Notes under the pieces: model-generated
What the model was told of the DNA's origin: nothing
The model's database searches: none
Seen by the model: the letters and a program-made list of their open reading frames with translations, nothing else
Assembly (NCBI RefSeq): GCF_023973145.1
Contig: NZ_CP099546.1
Location: 868,001-932,000 of the forward strand
DNA length: 64,000 nt
Direction of reading: 5' to 3'
From: Natronosalvus vescus
Lineage (GTDB): Archaea > Halobacteriota > Halobacteria > Halobacteriales > Natrialbaceae
Program-made: the position numbers and the translations under genes
In this document: positions 34,193 to 44,147 of the stretch, piece by piece
Position numbering within the stretch: the first letter of the stretch is position 1
Layout: every line of letters starts with the position of its first letter

Positions 34193-35218
34193 ATGACTGG
34201 AAGAAGAGATATCTTGCTCTTTGGCGGGCTGGCACTCGTCTGGGGCACCTCGTTTGCAGCGATCGAGGTCGGACTGGCAACCTTGCCGCCGATCCTCTTC
34301 GCTGCGCTCCGTTTCGACGTCGCGGCCCTCCTGTTTGCCGTCGCGGTCGCCCTTACCGGTGCATCCTGGCGGCCGCAAACTCGAGCGGACTGGCTGTTGA
34401 TCGCCGTCGGCGGTGGCCTCCTGATCGGTGCCCACTTCGCCCTGCTCTTTCTCGGGCAGTCGTACGTCTCGAGTGGGGTTGCCGCGGTCGTCCTGAGTTT
34501 GACGCCGATCGTGACGCCGCCACTGGCACTCGCGTTACTCCCGCAGGCGCGAATCCGGCCGCCAGCCGTTCTCGGCATTCTCCTCGGGCTGGTCGGCGTC
34601 ACCGTGATCGCCATCGGCGGCGGCTCGCTCGACGGCCAGGCAGCCGGCGTCGCCCTCCTCTTCGGGTCGGCAATCGTGTTCGCGCTCGGCTCGGTGTTGA
34701 CCGAACGGACGAACGGCACGCTCCCCATCGTCTCCTTGCAGGCCTGGGCGATGGGGCTCGGAGCCGTCGTCCTTCACACGCTGAGTGGACTCCACCCCGC
34801 GGAGACGATAACGGGTCTCGAGATCAACTTCGCTGCACTTGCCGCCCTGGCGTACCTCGCTATCGTGGCGACGGGCGGGGGCTTTTTCGCCTACTTCGTA
34901 TTGCTCGAGCGCATCGGTTCGACGGAACTCAGCCTCGTCAACTATGCCGTCCCCGTGGTCGCCGCCGTGGTCGGGTGGCTGGCGCTGGGCGAGTCGATTA
35001 CCATTGGCACTCTCGCTGGGTTCACACTGATCCTGCTCGGATTCGCGCTGTGTAAACTCGGTGCCCTCTGGCAGACGGCCGCTCCTGCGGTGGGCTATGG
35101 CCCGTACCGGCCAAGCGACCCCGATGGCGTCGTCGTTGGCGGCAACGTCTACGTGACGACCGAGGACGAACGACGGCACGGAACGGGGGTTCGAGGAAAC
35201 GTCGTCGCCGCGGATTGA
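34193..35218 (+). CDS. DMT superfamily (EamA) transporter
   Basis: A 341-residue membrane protein with ten membrane segments in two EamA domains. The first spans about residues 10-140 (LLFGGLALVWGTSFAAIEVG, VLSLTPIVTPPLALALL) and the second about 150-285 (ALGSVLTERTNGTLPIVSLQAW, NYAVPVVAAVVGWLALGESIT). This is the drug/metabolite efflux fold, and the substrate is unknown. The hydrophilic C-terminal 55 residues are unusual for the family. It stands alone. Confidence 0.88.
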   Translation: MTGRRDILLFGGLALVWGTSFAAIEVGLATLPPILFAALRFDVAALLFAVAVALTGASWRPQTRADWLLIAVGGGLLIGAHFALLFLGQSYVSSGVAAVVLSLTPIVTPPLALALLPQARIRPPAVLGILLGLVGVTVIAIGGGSLDGQAAGVALLFGSAIVFALGSVLTERTNGTLPIVSLQAWAMGLGAVVLHTLSGLHPAETITGLEINFAALAALAYLAIVATGGGFFAYFVLLERIGSTELSLVNYAVPVVAAVVGWLALGESITIGTLAGFTLILLGFALCKLGALWQTAAPAVGYGPYRPSDPDGVVVGGNVYVTTEDERRHGTGVRGNVVAAD

Positions 35219-35356
35219 TGCGGCTTCGCCGTTCGTTTCTCGAGTGACGATTTGCGGAGGTGGGTCATTGTTCTATTCTCCGACCGGGCCGCTACTGCAC
35301 CATTCCAAAGTACCATACCGTCCCCCGACGCAGTAGCACGTACTCAGGTGGTTTGC

Positions 35357-36469
35357 GTGACCAACGAACGCGAATACAAAGCCGACTATCCCGACAAAAC
35401 GTTGTATATCCCGGGGCCGACCGAGGTTCGTGAGGACGTCATCGAGGCGATGTGCGAGCCGATGTTCGGCCACCGCATGGATCGCATGACGGATCTGTAC
35501 ACGACCATCATCGAGGACACGAAGACGTTCCTCGGCACCGACAACGACGTGATCGTCCTCACGGGGTCGGGCACGGGCTTCATGGAGCACTCGATCCTCA
35601 ACCTCGTCGACGAGAACGTCCTCTGTACGACCTGTGGGAGTTTCAGCGAACGCCAGGCCAACATCACCGAGCGCCTCGGCAAGACCGTCGACACCCTCGA
35701 GTACGAGTGGGGCCAGGCGGTCAAACCCGAGGACGTCCGCGCATATCTCGAAGAGAGCGACACCGACTACGATGTCGTCACCTGCGTGATGAACGAGAGT
35801 TCGACTGGCGTCCGCAACCCCGTCGAGGAGATCGGCGACGTCGTGGCGGAGTACCCGGATACGTACTTTGTCGTCGATGCGGTTTCCGCCCTGGGCGGCG
35901 ATTACGTCGACATCGACGAGCACAACATTGACGTCATCTTCACGTCGGTACAGAAGGCCTTCGCTATGCCCCCCGGACTTGCCGTCTGCGTCGTCAGCGA
36001 GGACGCCTACGAGCGCGAACTCGAGCGCGAGTCGGCGTCGTGGTACGGGGGCTTCCAGCGGACGATAGACTACTACGACCGGAAGGGGCAGACCCACTCG
36101 ACGCCCGCCATTCCGATCATGCTCGCCTACCGCAAGCAGATGAAATATATGCTCGAGGAAGGCCACGATGCCCGCGACGAGCGTCATCGAGAGATGGCCG
36201 AGTACACCCGCGAGTGGGCACACGAGCACTTCGATATGTTCCCCGAGGCGGGCTACGAATCACAGACCGTCAGTTGCATCGAAAACACCCGAGAGATCGA
36301 CGTCGCCGCAACCATCGAGGCCGTAAGCGAGGAGTACGACATGGTCTTTTCGAACGGCTATGGGTCGGCACTCGGCGAGAAGACGTTCCGGATCGGCCAC
36401 ATGGGCGAACACGACCGCGAGTCGATCGAAGCCTTGACCGACGCCATCGAAGACGTGGCCGGGTTGTAG
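35357..36469 (+). CDS. Class V aminotransferase (alanine/serine-glyoxylate type)
   Basis: A 370-residue PLP enzyme. The GTG at 35357 starts at VTNEREYKADYPDKTLYIPGPTEV. The upstream frame is not protein-like. Motifs include IPGPTEVREDVIEAM, the LTGSGTGFMEHSILNLV loop, HIETSTGVRNP-equivalent MNESSTGVRNP, VDAVSALGG, and the Schiff-base Lys in FTSVQKAFAMPPG. It resembles serine-pyruvate/alanine-glyoxylate aminotransferases and 2-aminoethylphosphonate-type enzymes. The exact donor cannot be settled. No pathway genes are linked. Confidence 0.85.
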   Translation: MTNEREYKADYPDKTLYIPGPTEVREDVIEAMCEPMFGHRMDRMTDLYTTIIEDTKTFLGTDNDVIVLTGSGTGFMEHSILNLVDENVLCTTCGSFSERQANITERLGKTVDTLEYEWGQAVKPEDVRAYLEESDTDYDVVTCVMNESSTGVRNPVEEIGDVVAEYPDTYFVVDAVSALGGDYVDIDEHNIDVIFTSVQKAFAMPPGLAVCVVSEDAYERELERESASWYGGFQRTIDYYDRKGQTHSTPAIPIMLAYRKQMKYMLEEGHDARDERHREMAEYTREWAHEHFDMFPEAGYESQTVSCIENTREIDVAATIEAVSEEYDMVFSNGYGSALGEKTFRIGHMGEHDRESIEALTDAIEDVAGL

Positions 36470-36779
36470 GATTACAAATCGCTCGAGACGAATTGCACGG
36501 CCCGTCTGAAAGGTAATCGCTGTGCTATTCCGTTCAGTGGCCGGGAACACGACTCGAGCATCGCGAGAGGCGTGTGACTCGGGGGAGGGCAGGTGTGTTT
36601 CCGACATTGACCGCGAGCGAGGCGACGCCGAGCGAGCGGGCCGACGACTGACCCGAAGCGAACGCAGTGAGTGGAGGGAAAGGAGGAGTGCTTTTGGCCG
36701 AGCTTTTGCCGAGTCTCAACGCGATGTGGAGCGCCACTGGCGCTCCCGTCGTGATACGAACGCAGCGTAAAAGGTCGTA
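36470..36779. other. Intergenic region with repeat-like purine-rich sequence
   Basis: A 310-bp stretch. The part at 36595-36720 has alternating GCGAGCGAG and GAACGCAGTGAGTG motifs, then GGAGTGCTTTT and AGCTTTTGCC. This looks like the repeat-type intergenic DNA seen in many haloarchaea. Frames on both strands are Arg/Ser-rich and look like shadows. Confidence 0.5.
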
Positions 36780-37067
36780 TTATTGGATGTGGCCTTCTCG
36801 CCGCAATTGGTCAGCGTCGGCTTTCTCGTAGCGCCAGGTGATGTCGGCTTTTTCGTCCTGCCAGTCCCAGGGTTCGACGAGGACGACGTCATCCTCACGA
36901 ATCCAGATTCGCTTTTGCATCTTCCCGGGGATGCGAGCGGTTCGCTCTTTCCCATCAGCACACCGTACCTTCACCCGGTTCGCGCCGAGCATGTTCGTGA
37001 CGGTCGCGAAGACCTCGTCCTCGTCTGGCATTCGGAGGTTCTTGCGACCACCCTCGTCGTCGCTCAT
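36780..37067 (-). CDS. eif1a: Translation initiation factor aIF1A
   Basis: A 95-residue OB-fold protein. It has [28 protein letters not shown], then [23 protein letters not shown], and ends in a basic/acidic tail. Like eIF1A it sits in the ribosomal A site and helps subunit joining and start selection. The family length is about 95-110 residues. It is transcribed toward the aminotransferase with no operon partner. The neighbour upstream is a small membrane protein. Confidence 0.95.
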   Translation of the reverse strand: MSDDEGGRKNLRMPDEDEVFATVTNMLGANRVKVRCADGKERTARIPGKMQKRIWIREDDVVLVEPWDWQDEKADITWRYEKADADQLRREGHIQ

Positions 37068-37235
37068 ATGGCGGCGTTTACTCTCGGTACGGTTAAGGGT
37101 TTATCGTTCCACGCTGATAGAAATCGGGTGCCCCAAACCGTTCGTCGCTATATTTCGGTCTCGAGAGATCGAGACCAACTCCGATAGGATCGGTGAACGA
37201 GCGTCCTCAAGGACGACCCACTACGACTCCCCCGA

Positions 37236-37478
37236 TCACTGGCGGCGTTCGGCGGCCACGGCCGTCCTGATGAGACGAGCCAGTCCCAGCGTGAGTACGA
37301 AACAGCCGACGAAAACGAGTCCGATGAAGAGGACGAACCCGAGGGCTCGAGCCCCGAGGTCGGAGTAGCCCAGAAACGGCGCTGTAAACCAGTAGCCGAC
37401 GACGAGGACGAGCACACCGACGGCGATGCGGGCGGACGCTTGCCAGTAGGCGCCGTACTCCTCGGGGGTGAGTTCCAT
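37236..37478 (-). CDS. Small two-helix membrane protein
   Basis: An 80-residue protein with two hydrophobic segments (ARIAVGVLVLVVGYWFTAPFL and LGFVLFIGLVFVGCFVLTLGLARL) and a short basic tail (TAVAAERRQ). Likely real, since the N-terminal MELTPEEYGAYWQASA is natural and the topology is clean. The function is unknown. It ends 168 bp from the start of eif1a on the same strand, so cotranscription is possible. Confidence 0.65.
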   Translation of the reverse strand: MELTPEEYGAYWQASARIAVGVLVLVVGYWFTAPFLGYSDLGARALGFVLFIGLVFVGCFVLTLGLARLIRTAVAAERRQ

Positions 37479-37694
37479 GCTTCGAGGTGTCGAGTGAGGG
37501 GTACTAAACCCTGGTGCTCGCCGCTGGTATGCGCTGAAACTCGAGCCCGAGCGAATCCGTCCCTCTCGATGAACCCGACTATCTCGGAACCGAGATGTGA
37601 GCCGGTTCCCGTCGATGACAGTAGTCGGCGCTGTGATGAGGGAGCGCCACGCCGTGTCGACACCGTCAAATCACTCGAGTGGCACCTGGCGAGT

Positions 37695-38195
37695 GTGAGT
37701 CCGACCGCTCCCGTCTCCATTCGCCCGGCAACGCTCGCGGACGCCCCAACGCTGGCCCGCCTCTACCGGGACGCCTACGCGTTGAACGTCGAACTGGGGT
37801 TTCCATCACGTGCTGCGGAGGCTGATCGAGGAGCCCTCGATAACTGGATCCGAGGCGCCCGGCTGTTCGTCGCCGTCGACGGCGGCAAACTCGTTGGCAG
37901 CATTCGCTATCGTGATCACGGGTACTACCACCCCGACGATCCCGAGTTCGGACGACTGGCGGTGCCACCGCGGGCTCGAGGCGCTGGCATCGGAGACGCG
38001 TTGATCGATCACGTCGAAGGAGTGGCTCGGCGAGACGGCCACGATCGACTGCGACTGCGAACGTTCGCTGGCCACCCCTTCCTGCCGGAGATGTACCACC
38101 GGCGGGGGTATCGAGACGTGCGCGTCCGCGAACTCGAGGGCGCACCGTTCGACGTGTTGCATATGTGTAAACCGCTGTCGGATGCTGGACGATAG
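37695..38195 (+). CDS. GNAT family N-acetyltransferase
   Basis: A 166-residue acetyltransferase. It begins VSIRPATLADAPTLARLYRDAY and carries the acetyl-CoA-binding stretch LAVPPRARGAGIGDALIDHVE (motif A). A C-terminal YHRRGYRDVRV strand completes the domain. The GTG at 37695 fits the start. Upstream residues in the same frame (from 37440) are shadow-like. The substrate is not predictable. Confidence 0.82.
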   Translation: MSPTAPVSIRPATLADAPTLARLYRDAYALNVELGFPSRAAEADRGALDNWIRGARLFVAVDGGKLVGSIRYRDHGYYHPDDPEFGRLAVPPRARGAGIGDALIDHVEGVARRDGHDRLRLRTFAGHPFLPEMYHRRGYRDVRVRELEGAPFDVLHMCKPLSDAGR

Positions 38196-38254
38196 CGAGC
38201 CACCGCGGGCGGCAACTACAGTTAAGCCATCCCTGTTGCAACGTACAGGTGTTG

Positions 38255-40012
38255 ATGAACGTTCTGTTCGTGGGCTATCTCCTCCTTTTTGGACTCAGCG
38301 CACTCGTCTGCGTGCTGAGCGTGAGGCGCTCTCAACACATCCCGAACCGCGAAACGCGGCGGGGACTGACCTGGCTATTGTGGCTCAGCGGCGGCTGGGC
38401 AACGGCCCACGTGGGCTACCTGATCGCCCCTACGGCGGGACTGGCCGAGCTGTTCTACCTCGTCGGTCTCGTGATCGGGATCGCAACCGTCGGGCCCTGG
38501 CTGTATTTCTGCTCTGCGTTCACCGGGCGGTCGTTGCATCTCGACACCGGCGTGCGTCGGGCGGCGGTCGTGGTCTTTCTCGGTATCGTCGCCGTGAAAC
38601 TCACCAACCCGATCCACGGCTGGTACTACACGGCCGAACTGGCGACGACGCCGTTCCCCCACCTCGAGATCGGGCACCTCCCGTTGCACTGGGTCGTCAT
38701 GGGGCTGGCCTATGCCCTCTCGTTCGTCGGCTTTTTCATACTCCTCGAACTGTTCTCACAACTCAGCCACGATACACGCCCGCTCGTGGTGGTACTTGCG
38801 CTCACCGGCGCACCGGTCGCCCTCGATTTGTACGCGACGACGACCCCAATACTCGTCGAAACCACCCACTCCGCGGTCGGGGTTGCGTTCTTCGCCGTGG
38901 GAATGTTGTACGTCTACCTCGATTCCTTCGAGACGATCCGACTGGCGGCAGCACACGACGACCCGATCGTCGTCATCGACAGCGCCGGCCGCATTGCCGA
39001 TTACAACGACGATGCCGAATTGCTCTTCTCGGAACTTCATCAGAACGCCATTAACGAACCGCTCGAGGCGATACTCCCCGCGGTGGGGTCGGTGCTCGAC
39101 ACGGAGCGTGCGATTCTCGAACGCGGGTCGCCACGGCGGTACTACCGGATTACCGCCAGCCCGTTCGGTGCCGGCTCGGCCGAAGGGGGACGGATTCTCA
39201 CCGTCGACGACGTCACGGATCAGGAACAGTACCGTCAGAAACTCGAGCGCCAGAACGATCGATTGGAGAGCTTCGCCAGCATGATTTCACACGATCTCAG
39301 GAATCCGCTGTCGGTCGCGAAGGGACACCTCGAGCTGGCTCGGGCTGAACCCGAGGAGGCAACCGAACACCTCGAAATCGTCGCCGAATCACACGACCGA
39401 ATGGAGGCACTCATCGAGGACGTCCTCGCGTTGGCCCGGCAGGGGCAGCCGATCGACGACAAAACGACGGTCTCACTCGAGGTGGTTGCCAACGACTGCT
39501 GGTCGATGGTGTCGACGGCAGGGGCTTCCCTCGAGCTGGACGTCGATAGCGTGGATCGGGTATCCGGTCGACTGTTCGCTGATCCCGACCGCCTCCAGCA
39601 ACTGCTCGAGAACCTGTTTCGTAACGCCGTGGAACACGGTTCCACGAGCGATTCGCTCGCTGGCGCTCGCAAAGAGACGACCGAACGTGAGCATGGGAAC
39701 GAGTTGGATACACATTCGACAGCGAGTGTCGAGGTGACAAACGAGAATACCTCTGCGAGCGGGCTAACGATTCGCGTCGGCCTGCTCGAGGACGGACGCG
39801 GCTTCTACGTCGAGGACGACGGTGTGGGTATTCCCGAATCGAATCGCCAGTTGGTGTTCGACTCGGGCTACTCCACTGCACAGGATGGTACCGGATTCGG
39901 TCTCGCTATCGCCTCTGAAATAGTCGACGCCCACGAGTGGAGTATCGAGGTAACGGCGGGGACAGACGGCGGAGCGCGCTTCGAGATCAGTGGTGTCGAG
40001 TTCGCGTCCTGA
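38255..40012 (+). CDS. Membrane-bound sensor histidine kinase (7TM-PAS-HisKA-HATPase)
   Basis: A 585-residue kinase. Residues 1-220 hold about seven membrane segments (histidine-kinase N-terminal 7TM type). A PAS domain follows (VVIDSAGRIADYNDDAELLF), then a HisKA dimerisation helix with the phosphorylated His346 in FASMISHDLRNPLS. The HATPase domain carries the N box NLFRNAVEH and G boxes YVEDDGVGIP and GTGFGLAIA. A variable insert (GARKETTEREHGNELDT) splits the ATPase domain. GTG and TTG codons just before the ATG at 38255 are alternatives. No response regulator is adjacent. Confidence 0.9.
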   Translation: MNVLFVGYLLLFGLSALVCVLSVRRSQHIPNRETRRGLTWLLWLSGGWATAHVGYLIAPTAGLAELFYLVGLVIGIATVGPWLYFCSAFTGRSLHLDTGVRRAAVVVFLGIVAVKLTNPIHGWYYTAELATTPFPHLEIGHLPLHWVVMGLAYALSFVGFFILLELFSQLSHDTRPLVVVLALTGAPVALDLYATTTPILVETTHSAVGVAFFAVGMLYVYLDSFETIRLAAAHDDPIVVIDSAGRIADYNDDAELLFSELHQNAINEPLEAILPAVGSVLDTERAILERGSPRRYYRITASPFGAGSAEGGRILTVDDVTDQEQYRQKLERQNDRLESFASMISHDLRNPLSVAKGHLELARAEPEEATEHLEIVAESHDRMEALIEDVLALARQGQPIDDKTTVSLEVVANDCWSMVSTAGASLELDVDSVDRVSGRLFADPDRLQQLLENLFRNAVEHGSTSDSLAGARKETTEREHGNELDTHSTASVEVTNENTSASGLTIRVGLLEDGRGFYVEDDGVGIPESNRQLVFDSGYSTAQDGTGFGLAIASEIVDAHEWSIEVTAGTDGGARFEISGVEFAS

Positions 40013-40060
40013 TAGGGAGAGAGCGTTGGGTATCCGCCAGCCCGGTTTTAGACAAAGCGG

Positions 40061-41854
40061 TTACTCGAGCAGTGCATCGAGTTCGTCGAGGCGCTCGCGA
40101 TACGTCGAGAGCGCCCGGTCGACCGGTTCGGGCGACCGCATGTCGACGCCGGCGACGTCGAGCAACTCGAGTGGGTACTCTCGCGAACCGCGGCGGAGGA
40201 ACTCGAGGTAGTCTTCGGCAGCCTCCTCGCCGTTCTCGATGATGTCGTCGGCGATGGCGAGGGCGGCCGAGATCCCCGTCGAGTACTGGTAGACGTAGAA
40301 CGCCCGGTAGAAGTGCGGGATGCGCATCCACTCGCGAGCGATATTGTCGTCGGTGGCCGCCGGCTCGTAGTACCGATCCTTGAGGTCGCCGTAGACCTCG
40401 TCGAGTCGGTCGGCCGTCAGCGGTTCTCCTCCTTCCTCCATGGCGTGGGCCTCGTGTTCGAACTCCGCGAAGAGCGTCTGGCGGTAGAGCGTCGAGCGCA
40501 CCCGCTCGAGGAACTCGTTGAGGATGGCCTTGCGGAACGCCGGCTCCTCGACGGTCTCGAGTAAGTGGTGGGTCAGGAGGGCCTCGTTGACCGTGCTCGC
40601 GACCTCGGCAACGAAGATTTCGTAGCTCGAGTAGACGTAGGGCTGTTCGTCCTTCGTCAGTTCGGAGTGCATCGAGTGGCCGAGTTCGTGGGCCAGGGTG
40701 TACATCGAGGCGACGTCGTCCTGATAGTTCATCAGGATATACGGCTGAGTGTCGTACGTGCCGCCGGAGTACGCTCCCGAGCGTTTGCCCTCGTTCTCGT
40801 AGACGTCGACCCAGCGCGAGTCGAGCCCGTCGGCCACGCGGGACTGGTACTCCTTGCCCAGGGGCGCGACGGCGTCGACGACGTACTGGGCCGCGTCGTC
40901 GTACTCGACGTCCGGCCCTTCGTCGCCGGTGAGGGGCATGTACAGATCCCACATCTGCAGTTCGTCGACCTCGAGGGCTTGGCGTTTGAGTTCGGCGTGA
41001 CGATGCAGGTGCTCGAGGTTGTCGTTGACGGTCTCGACGAGCGTGTCGTAGACCTCGACGGGGACGTTAGGGCCGTCGAGGGCGGCCTCTCGTGCGGTGT
41101 CGTAGCTGCGCGCCTGGGCGAGTTTGACGTCGGTCTTGACGCTGTTTTTGTAGGTCGATGCGACGGTGTTGCGCACGCTCTCCCACTCGTCGAAGTAGGC
41201 TTCGTAGACGCGCTGGCGGAAGTCGCGGTCGGGTCGCTTGAGCAAGTTGACGAAGTTGCTCTGGGTGATCTCGACTACCTCTCCGTCGGGATCCTCGACC
41301 GTCGGGAACGTCATATCGGCGTTCGAGAGCATGCCGTACACCTCGCCGGGGGAGCCGGTGACCTCACCCAGGTCGGCCAGCAGTGCTTCGATCTCCGCCG
41401 ACCTGGTGTGCGGTTTCATTCGCAACACGTCGTCGACGTAGTGGTCGTAGGTCTCGAGGTCGGGTTCGTTCTCGACCATGGCATCAAATGCCTCGCGGGT
41501 GAGCTCTTGGAGTTCGGGGTCGATGAACGAGGCGGCCGACTGTGCCTCAGCGACCAGCGCTTGTGCTCGCGCACTCAGTGCCTGATACTCCTGATCCGTC
41601 GTGTCCTCGTCGCTTCGCATCCGGGCGTAGGAGGCGATCATCGAAATCTCGCGCATGAGCGAATCGCGCAGTTCGAACACCTCGAGCAGCGTCGCTGCGT
41701 CCTCGGTCGCTTCTCCCTCGTAGGCGGCGAGTTCGTCGATCAGTTCGCTTGCGTCCTCGTTTGCGTTCTCCCAGTCGTCGTCCGTGGCGTATATGCTCTC
41801 GAGATCCCAGGTGTACTCCTCCTCGATCTCCGATCGTGTGGGAACGGAACTCAT
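40061..41854 (-). CDS. pepF: Oligoendopeptidase F (M3 metallopeptidase)
   Basis: A 597-residue cytoplasmic zinc peptidase that degrades short peptides. The zinc site is HELGHSMH around residue 388 (HExxH), with the third ligand Glu in the following EIFVAEVASTVNE. The N-terminal helical domain (LESIYATDDDWENANEDA) and the C-terminal helical core agree with PepF length (about 600 residues). It is monocistronic, with its start 85 bp from the neighbouring small membrane protein. Confidence 0.95.
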   Translation of the reverse strand: MSSVPTRSEIEEEYTWDLESIYATDDDWENANEDASELIDELAAYEGEATEDAATLLEVFELRDSLMREISMIASYARMRSDEDTTDQEYQALSARAQALVAEAQSAASFIDPELQELTREAFDAMVENEPDLETYDHYVDDVLRMKPHTRSAEIEALLADLGEVTGSPGEVYGMLSNADMTFPTVEDPDGEVVEITQSNFVNLLKRPDRDFRQRVYEAYFDEWESVRNTVASTYKNSVKTDVKLAQARSYDTAREAALDGPNVPVEVYDTLVETVNDNLEHLHRHAELKRQALEVDELQMWDLYMPLTGDEGPDVEYDDAAQYVVDAVAPLGKEYQSRVADGLDSRWVDVYENEGKRSGAYSGGTYDTQPYILMNYQDDVASMYTLAHELGHSMHSELTKDEQPYVYSSYEIFVAEVASTVNEALLTHHLLETVEEPAFRKAILNEFLERVRSTLYRQTLFAEFEHEAHAMEEGGEPLTADRLDEVYGDLKDRYYEPAATDDNIAREWMRIPHFYRAFYVYQYSTGISAALAIADDIIENGEEAAEDYLEFLRRGSREYPLELLDVAGVDMRSPEPVDRALSTYRERLDELDALLE

Positions 41855-41938
41855 AGAACCTATTGCGAAACGAAGGTGGTAAAGGGTATCGAAGCGCGAT
41901 GGCGATCGTCAATCGGTGGTACGATCGGGTGTGTCGAG

Positions 41939-42298
41939 TCACTCCGCTTGTGTCGATTTTTCGGTCTCGGGTTCGGTCTCACTCGAGTAGCGTTTCGTCC
42001 CGTACCGGGTCGCGAGCACGCCGAGGGCGATCAGGACGGCCGTCGGCACTGCAGCCGTCTGAATCAGGTCGTCCCAGAGCGAGAAGACGAAGAGGGTACC
42101 TGCGGCGAGATACCCAAGTCGCGTCCGGCCCGTGACGACCGCGACACCGCCGGCCCAGGCGGCCAACACGAGGATCGAAAGGAGGAGAAACCGCTCGTGC
42201 GTGTACCCGAACTCGAGTAACAGGACGGGAACCAGCAGGGTGAGGCCGACGATCGCGAGGATCGCACTCCCTCTGAGGATCTCGTGCCAGAGCGCCAT
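41939..42298 (-). CDS. Small membrane protein (four predicted helices)
   Basis: A 119-residue protein with about four hydrophobic segments (LRGSAILAIVGLTLLVPVLLL, FLLLSILVLAAWAGGVAVV, LGYLAAGTLFVFSLWDDL, AVPTAVLIALGVLATRYG) and an acidic tail. It has no named domain. Same-strand neighbours are pepF (downstream) and tgtA (upstream, about 105 bp away). Its role is unknown. Confidence 0.7.
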   Translation of the reverse strand: MALWHEILRGSAILAIVGLTLLVPVLLLEFGYTHERFLLLSILVLAAWAGGVAVVTGRTRLGYLAAGTLFVFSLWDDLIQTAAVPTAVLIALGVLATRYGTKRYSSETEPETEKSTQAE

Positions 42299-42403
42299 TG
42301 GTCGTCTCGAGGAGAGGGAGTCCCATAACGGTTGAGATGTCCGACGATCACTGTCTCGGTTCGCCTACAGCCCGAACTCTGGCGAGAATTCGTCGCGAAC
42401 GGC

Positions 42404-43894
42404 TCACTCGAGCGACTCGAAATCGGTCGTCAGATCCAGCACTCGCACGCGGTCGGGAACGTCCTCGAGCACGGCCGCGGGCCAGTCGCGATGGCCCAGC
42501 GTGAACGAACTGTCGGGATTCGCCTCGACCAGCCGTCGGACGCCGGTGGCGGCCGCTTCGAGCGCCGACCGATCCTGGTGCTGTGGCACTTCCGCAGAGA
42601 GCGGATACGTTCGCGAGAGCGCTCGTGGAAACGGCCCGAACGGGGGACGGACGCGCCAGGAGGCGTCGTAGCGCTCGTCGCTCGAGGCGTCGCCCTCCGT
42701 GAGAAACACCGAGTCGGGAACGGCGAGGCGCGCGAGGCGCTCGTGGTGGCGCACCACCTCCGGCCGGTTGGCGCTCTCGTGAGAGGTGTAAAAGAACGCA
42801 CCCTTCGAGACGGGGTCGGTGCGCTCGAGCTGGTCGGCGTGGGCGAGCAGGGCGCGGTAGCCGTCGAGCATCGTCGGGTGCGAACGGGCGCGCTGTTCGA
42901 CGAGTTCGAGGAGGCGGCCGGCACGAATAGCCTGTTTGATCCGGCGGATTTCGGCGAAGCTGACGTGGAGGTTGTGCCGGGCGAGAGCGGTTTCGCGGGC
43001 GTCGTCTGGCATCGCACGGATGTCGTCGACGTCGTGGCTGGTACAGACCGGACACGGGCACGGGAGATACTCCAGGTCTGCGAGATGCTGGGTACCGCTG
43101 ACGGTCAGATACCGGTCGTCGCGGGCGTACAGCGCGTAGGCTGCCGAGTCGAAGAGGTCACAGCCCATCGCGACCGCCAGCGCGAACATCATGGGGTGGC
43201 CCGCCCCAAAGAGGTGGACGGGCGCATCGGCGCCGAGCCCGCGTTTTGCGGCCGCGACCGCGTCGACCATGTCGTCGTAGCGGTAGTCGTTCATCATGGG
43301 AACGACGGCGCCAATCGGGAACACGTCCAGCCCGGTGGCGTCGGCGTGGCGGCCGGCTTGCTCGCGCAGATCGGGGTACGTCGACCCCTGAACCGGCGCG
43401 TTGACCAGCATCTCACCCGTGTCGACGGTCTCGGCGATTTCGAGGCGTTCCTGGGTGGTCTCGAGGTCGGCTTCTGCGCGCTCGCGGTCGATGTCTGGCG
43501 GGGTTGGGATGTCGACGGGGGTGCCGATGTCCGAACCGATATCGCGCTGGAACTCGAGGATCTCTTCGGTGGTGACGCTGATCTCACCGTATTCGGAGAG
43601 CTGGAACGAGCCGGAGTCGGTCATGATCGCCCCGTCGAAGCCGAGCAGGTCGTGGAGACCGTCCTCGAGGGCGCGCTCGCGGACGTCGCTGCTGTTGTAG
43701 ATGATGTAGGCGTTCGTGATCAGGATCTCCGCGCCGAACTCCTCGCCGAGTTGCCCGGGTTCGATCGTATCGAGGTGGGGGTTGATCACGGGCAGGAGGG
43801 CGGGCGTTTCGACGGTGGTGTCGGCGCTGGGGACGGTGAGGTCACCGAGGCGGCCGGCGGCGTCTGTCGCCCGGATTTCGAAGCACTCGCGCAT
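42404..43894 (-). CDS. tgtA: tRNA-guanine(15) transglycosylase (archaeosine pathway)
   Basis: A 496-residue enzyme that exchanges guanine-15 of tRNA for preQ0, the first step to archaeosine. The TIM-barrel domain has [26 protein letters not shown], the substrate-binding [36 protein letters not shown], and the zinc-binding [13 protein letters not shown] with His downstream. After about residue 340 there is an additional C-terminal domain, but the PUA part of some archaeal enzymes is not clearly present. It may lie in a separate gene. Codon use is typical. Confidence 0.95.
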   Translation of the reverse strand: MRECFEIRATDAAGRLGDLTVPSADTTVETPALLPVINPHLDTIEPGQLGEEFGAEILITNAYIIYNSSDVRERALEDGLHDLLGFDGAIMTDSGSFQLSEYGEISVTTEEILEFQRDIGSDIGTPVDIPTPPDIDRERAEADLETTQERLEIAETVDTGEMLVNAPVQGSTYPDLREQAGRHADATGLDVFPIGAVVPMMNDYRYDDMVDAVAAAKRGLGADAPVHLFGAGHPMMFALAVAMGCDLFDSAAYALYARDDRYLTVSGTQHLADLEYLPCPCPVCTSHDVDDIRAMPDDARETALARHNLHVSFAEIRRIKQAIRAGRLLELVEQRARSHPTMLDGYRALLAHADQLERTDPVSKGAFFYTSHESANRPEVVRHHERLARLAVPDSVFLTEGDASSDERYDASWRVRPPFGPFPRALSRTYPLSAEVPQHQDRSALEAAATGVRRLVEANPDSSFTLGHRDWPAAVLEDVPDRVRVLDLTTDFESLE

Positions 43895-44147
43895 CGCTCG
43901 AGTGTTAGTGAGCGTGGCGGTAAACGTTCCGTTCCCAGCTGTCAGAAACGCAATCTTGGAATATGCAAGCGACGAACGGATCCGTCGGTGGCGGCACCTA
44001 CGTCCGCTGTGTCCGCCGGTTTATTCAAAAGCAAACTCGTGAATCTGGCATTATCGGCCGTTTCAGGTCTCAAACCTGTGGTTTTGTCCAAGAAATACTG
44101 AAACAGTCGGCTTCATTTACCCCTGTTCCCGGGATAGCTTCGGAGGC

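Noticed and set aside
36522-36770. 82-residue Arg/Ser-rich frame
   Set aside because: The DNA is repeat-like, and both strands give similar low-complexity frames.
42332-44101. 589-residue frame on the plus strand
   Set aside because: Antisense to tgtA; no domains, shadow composition.
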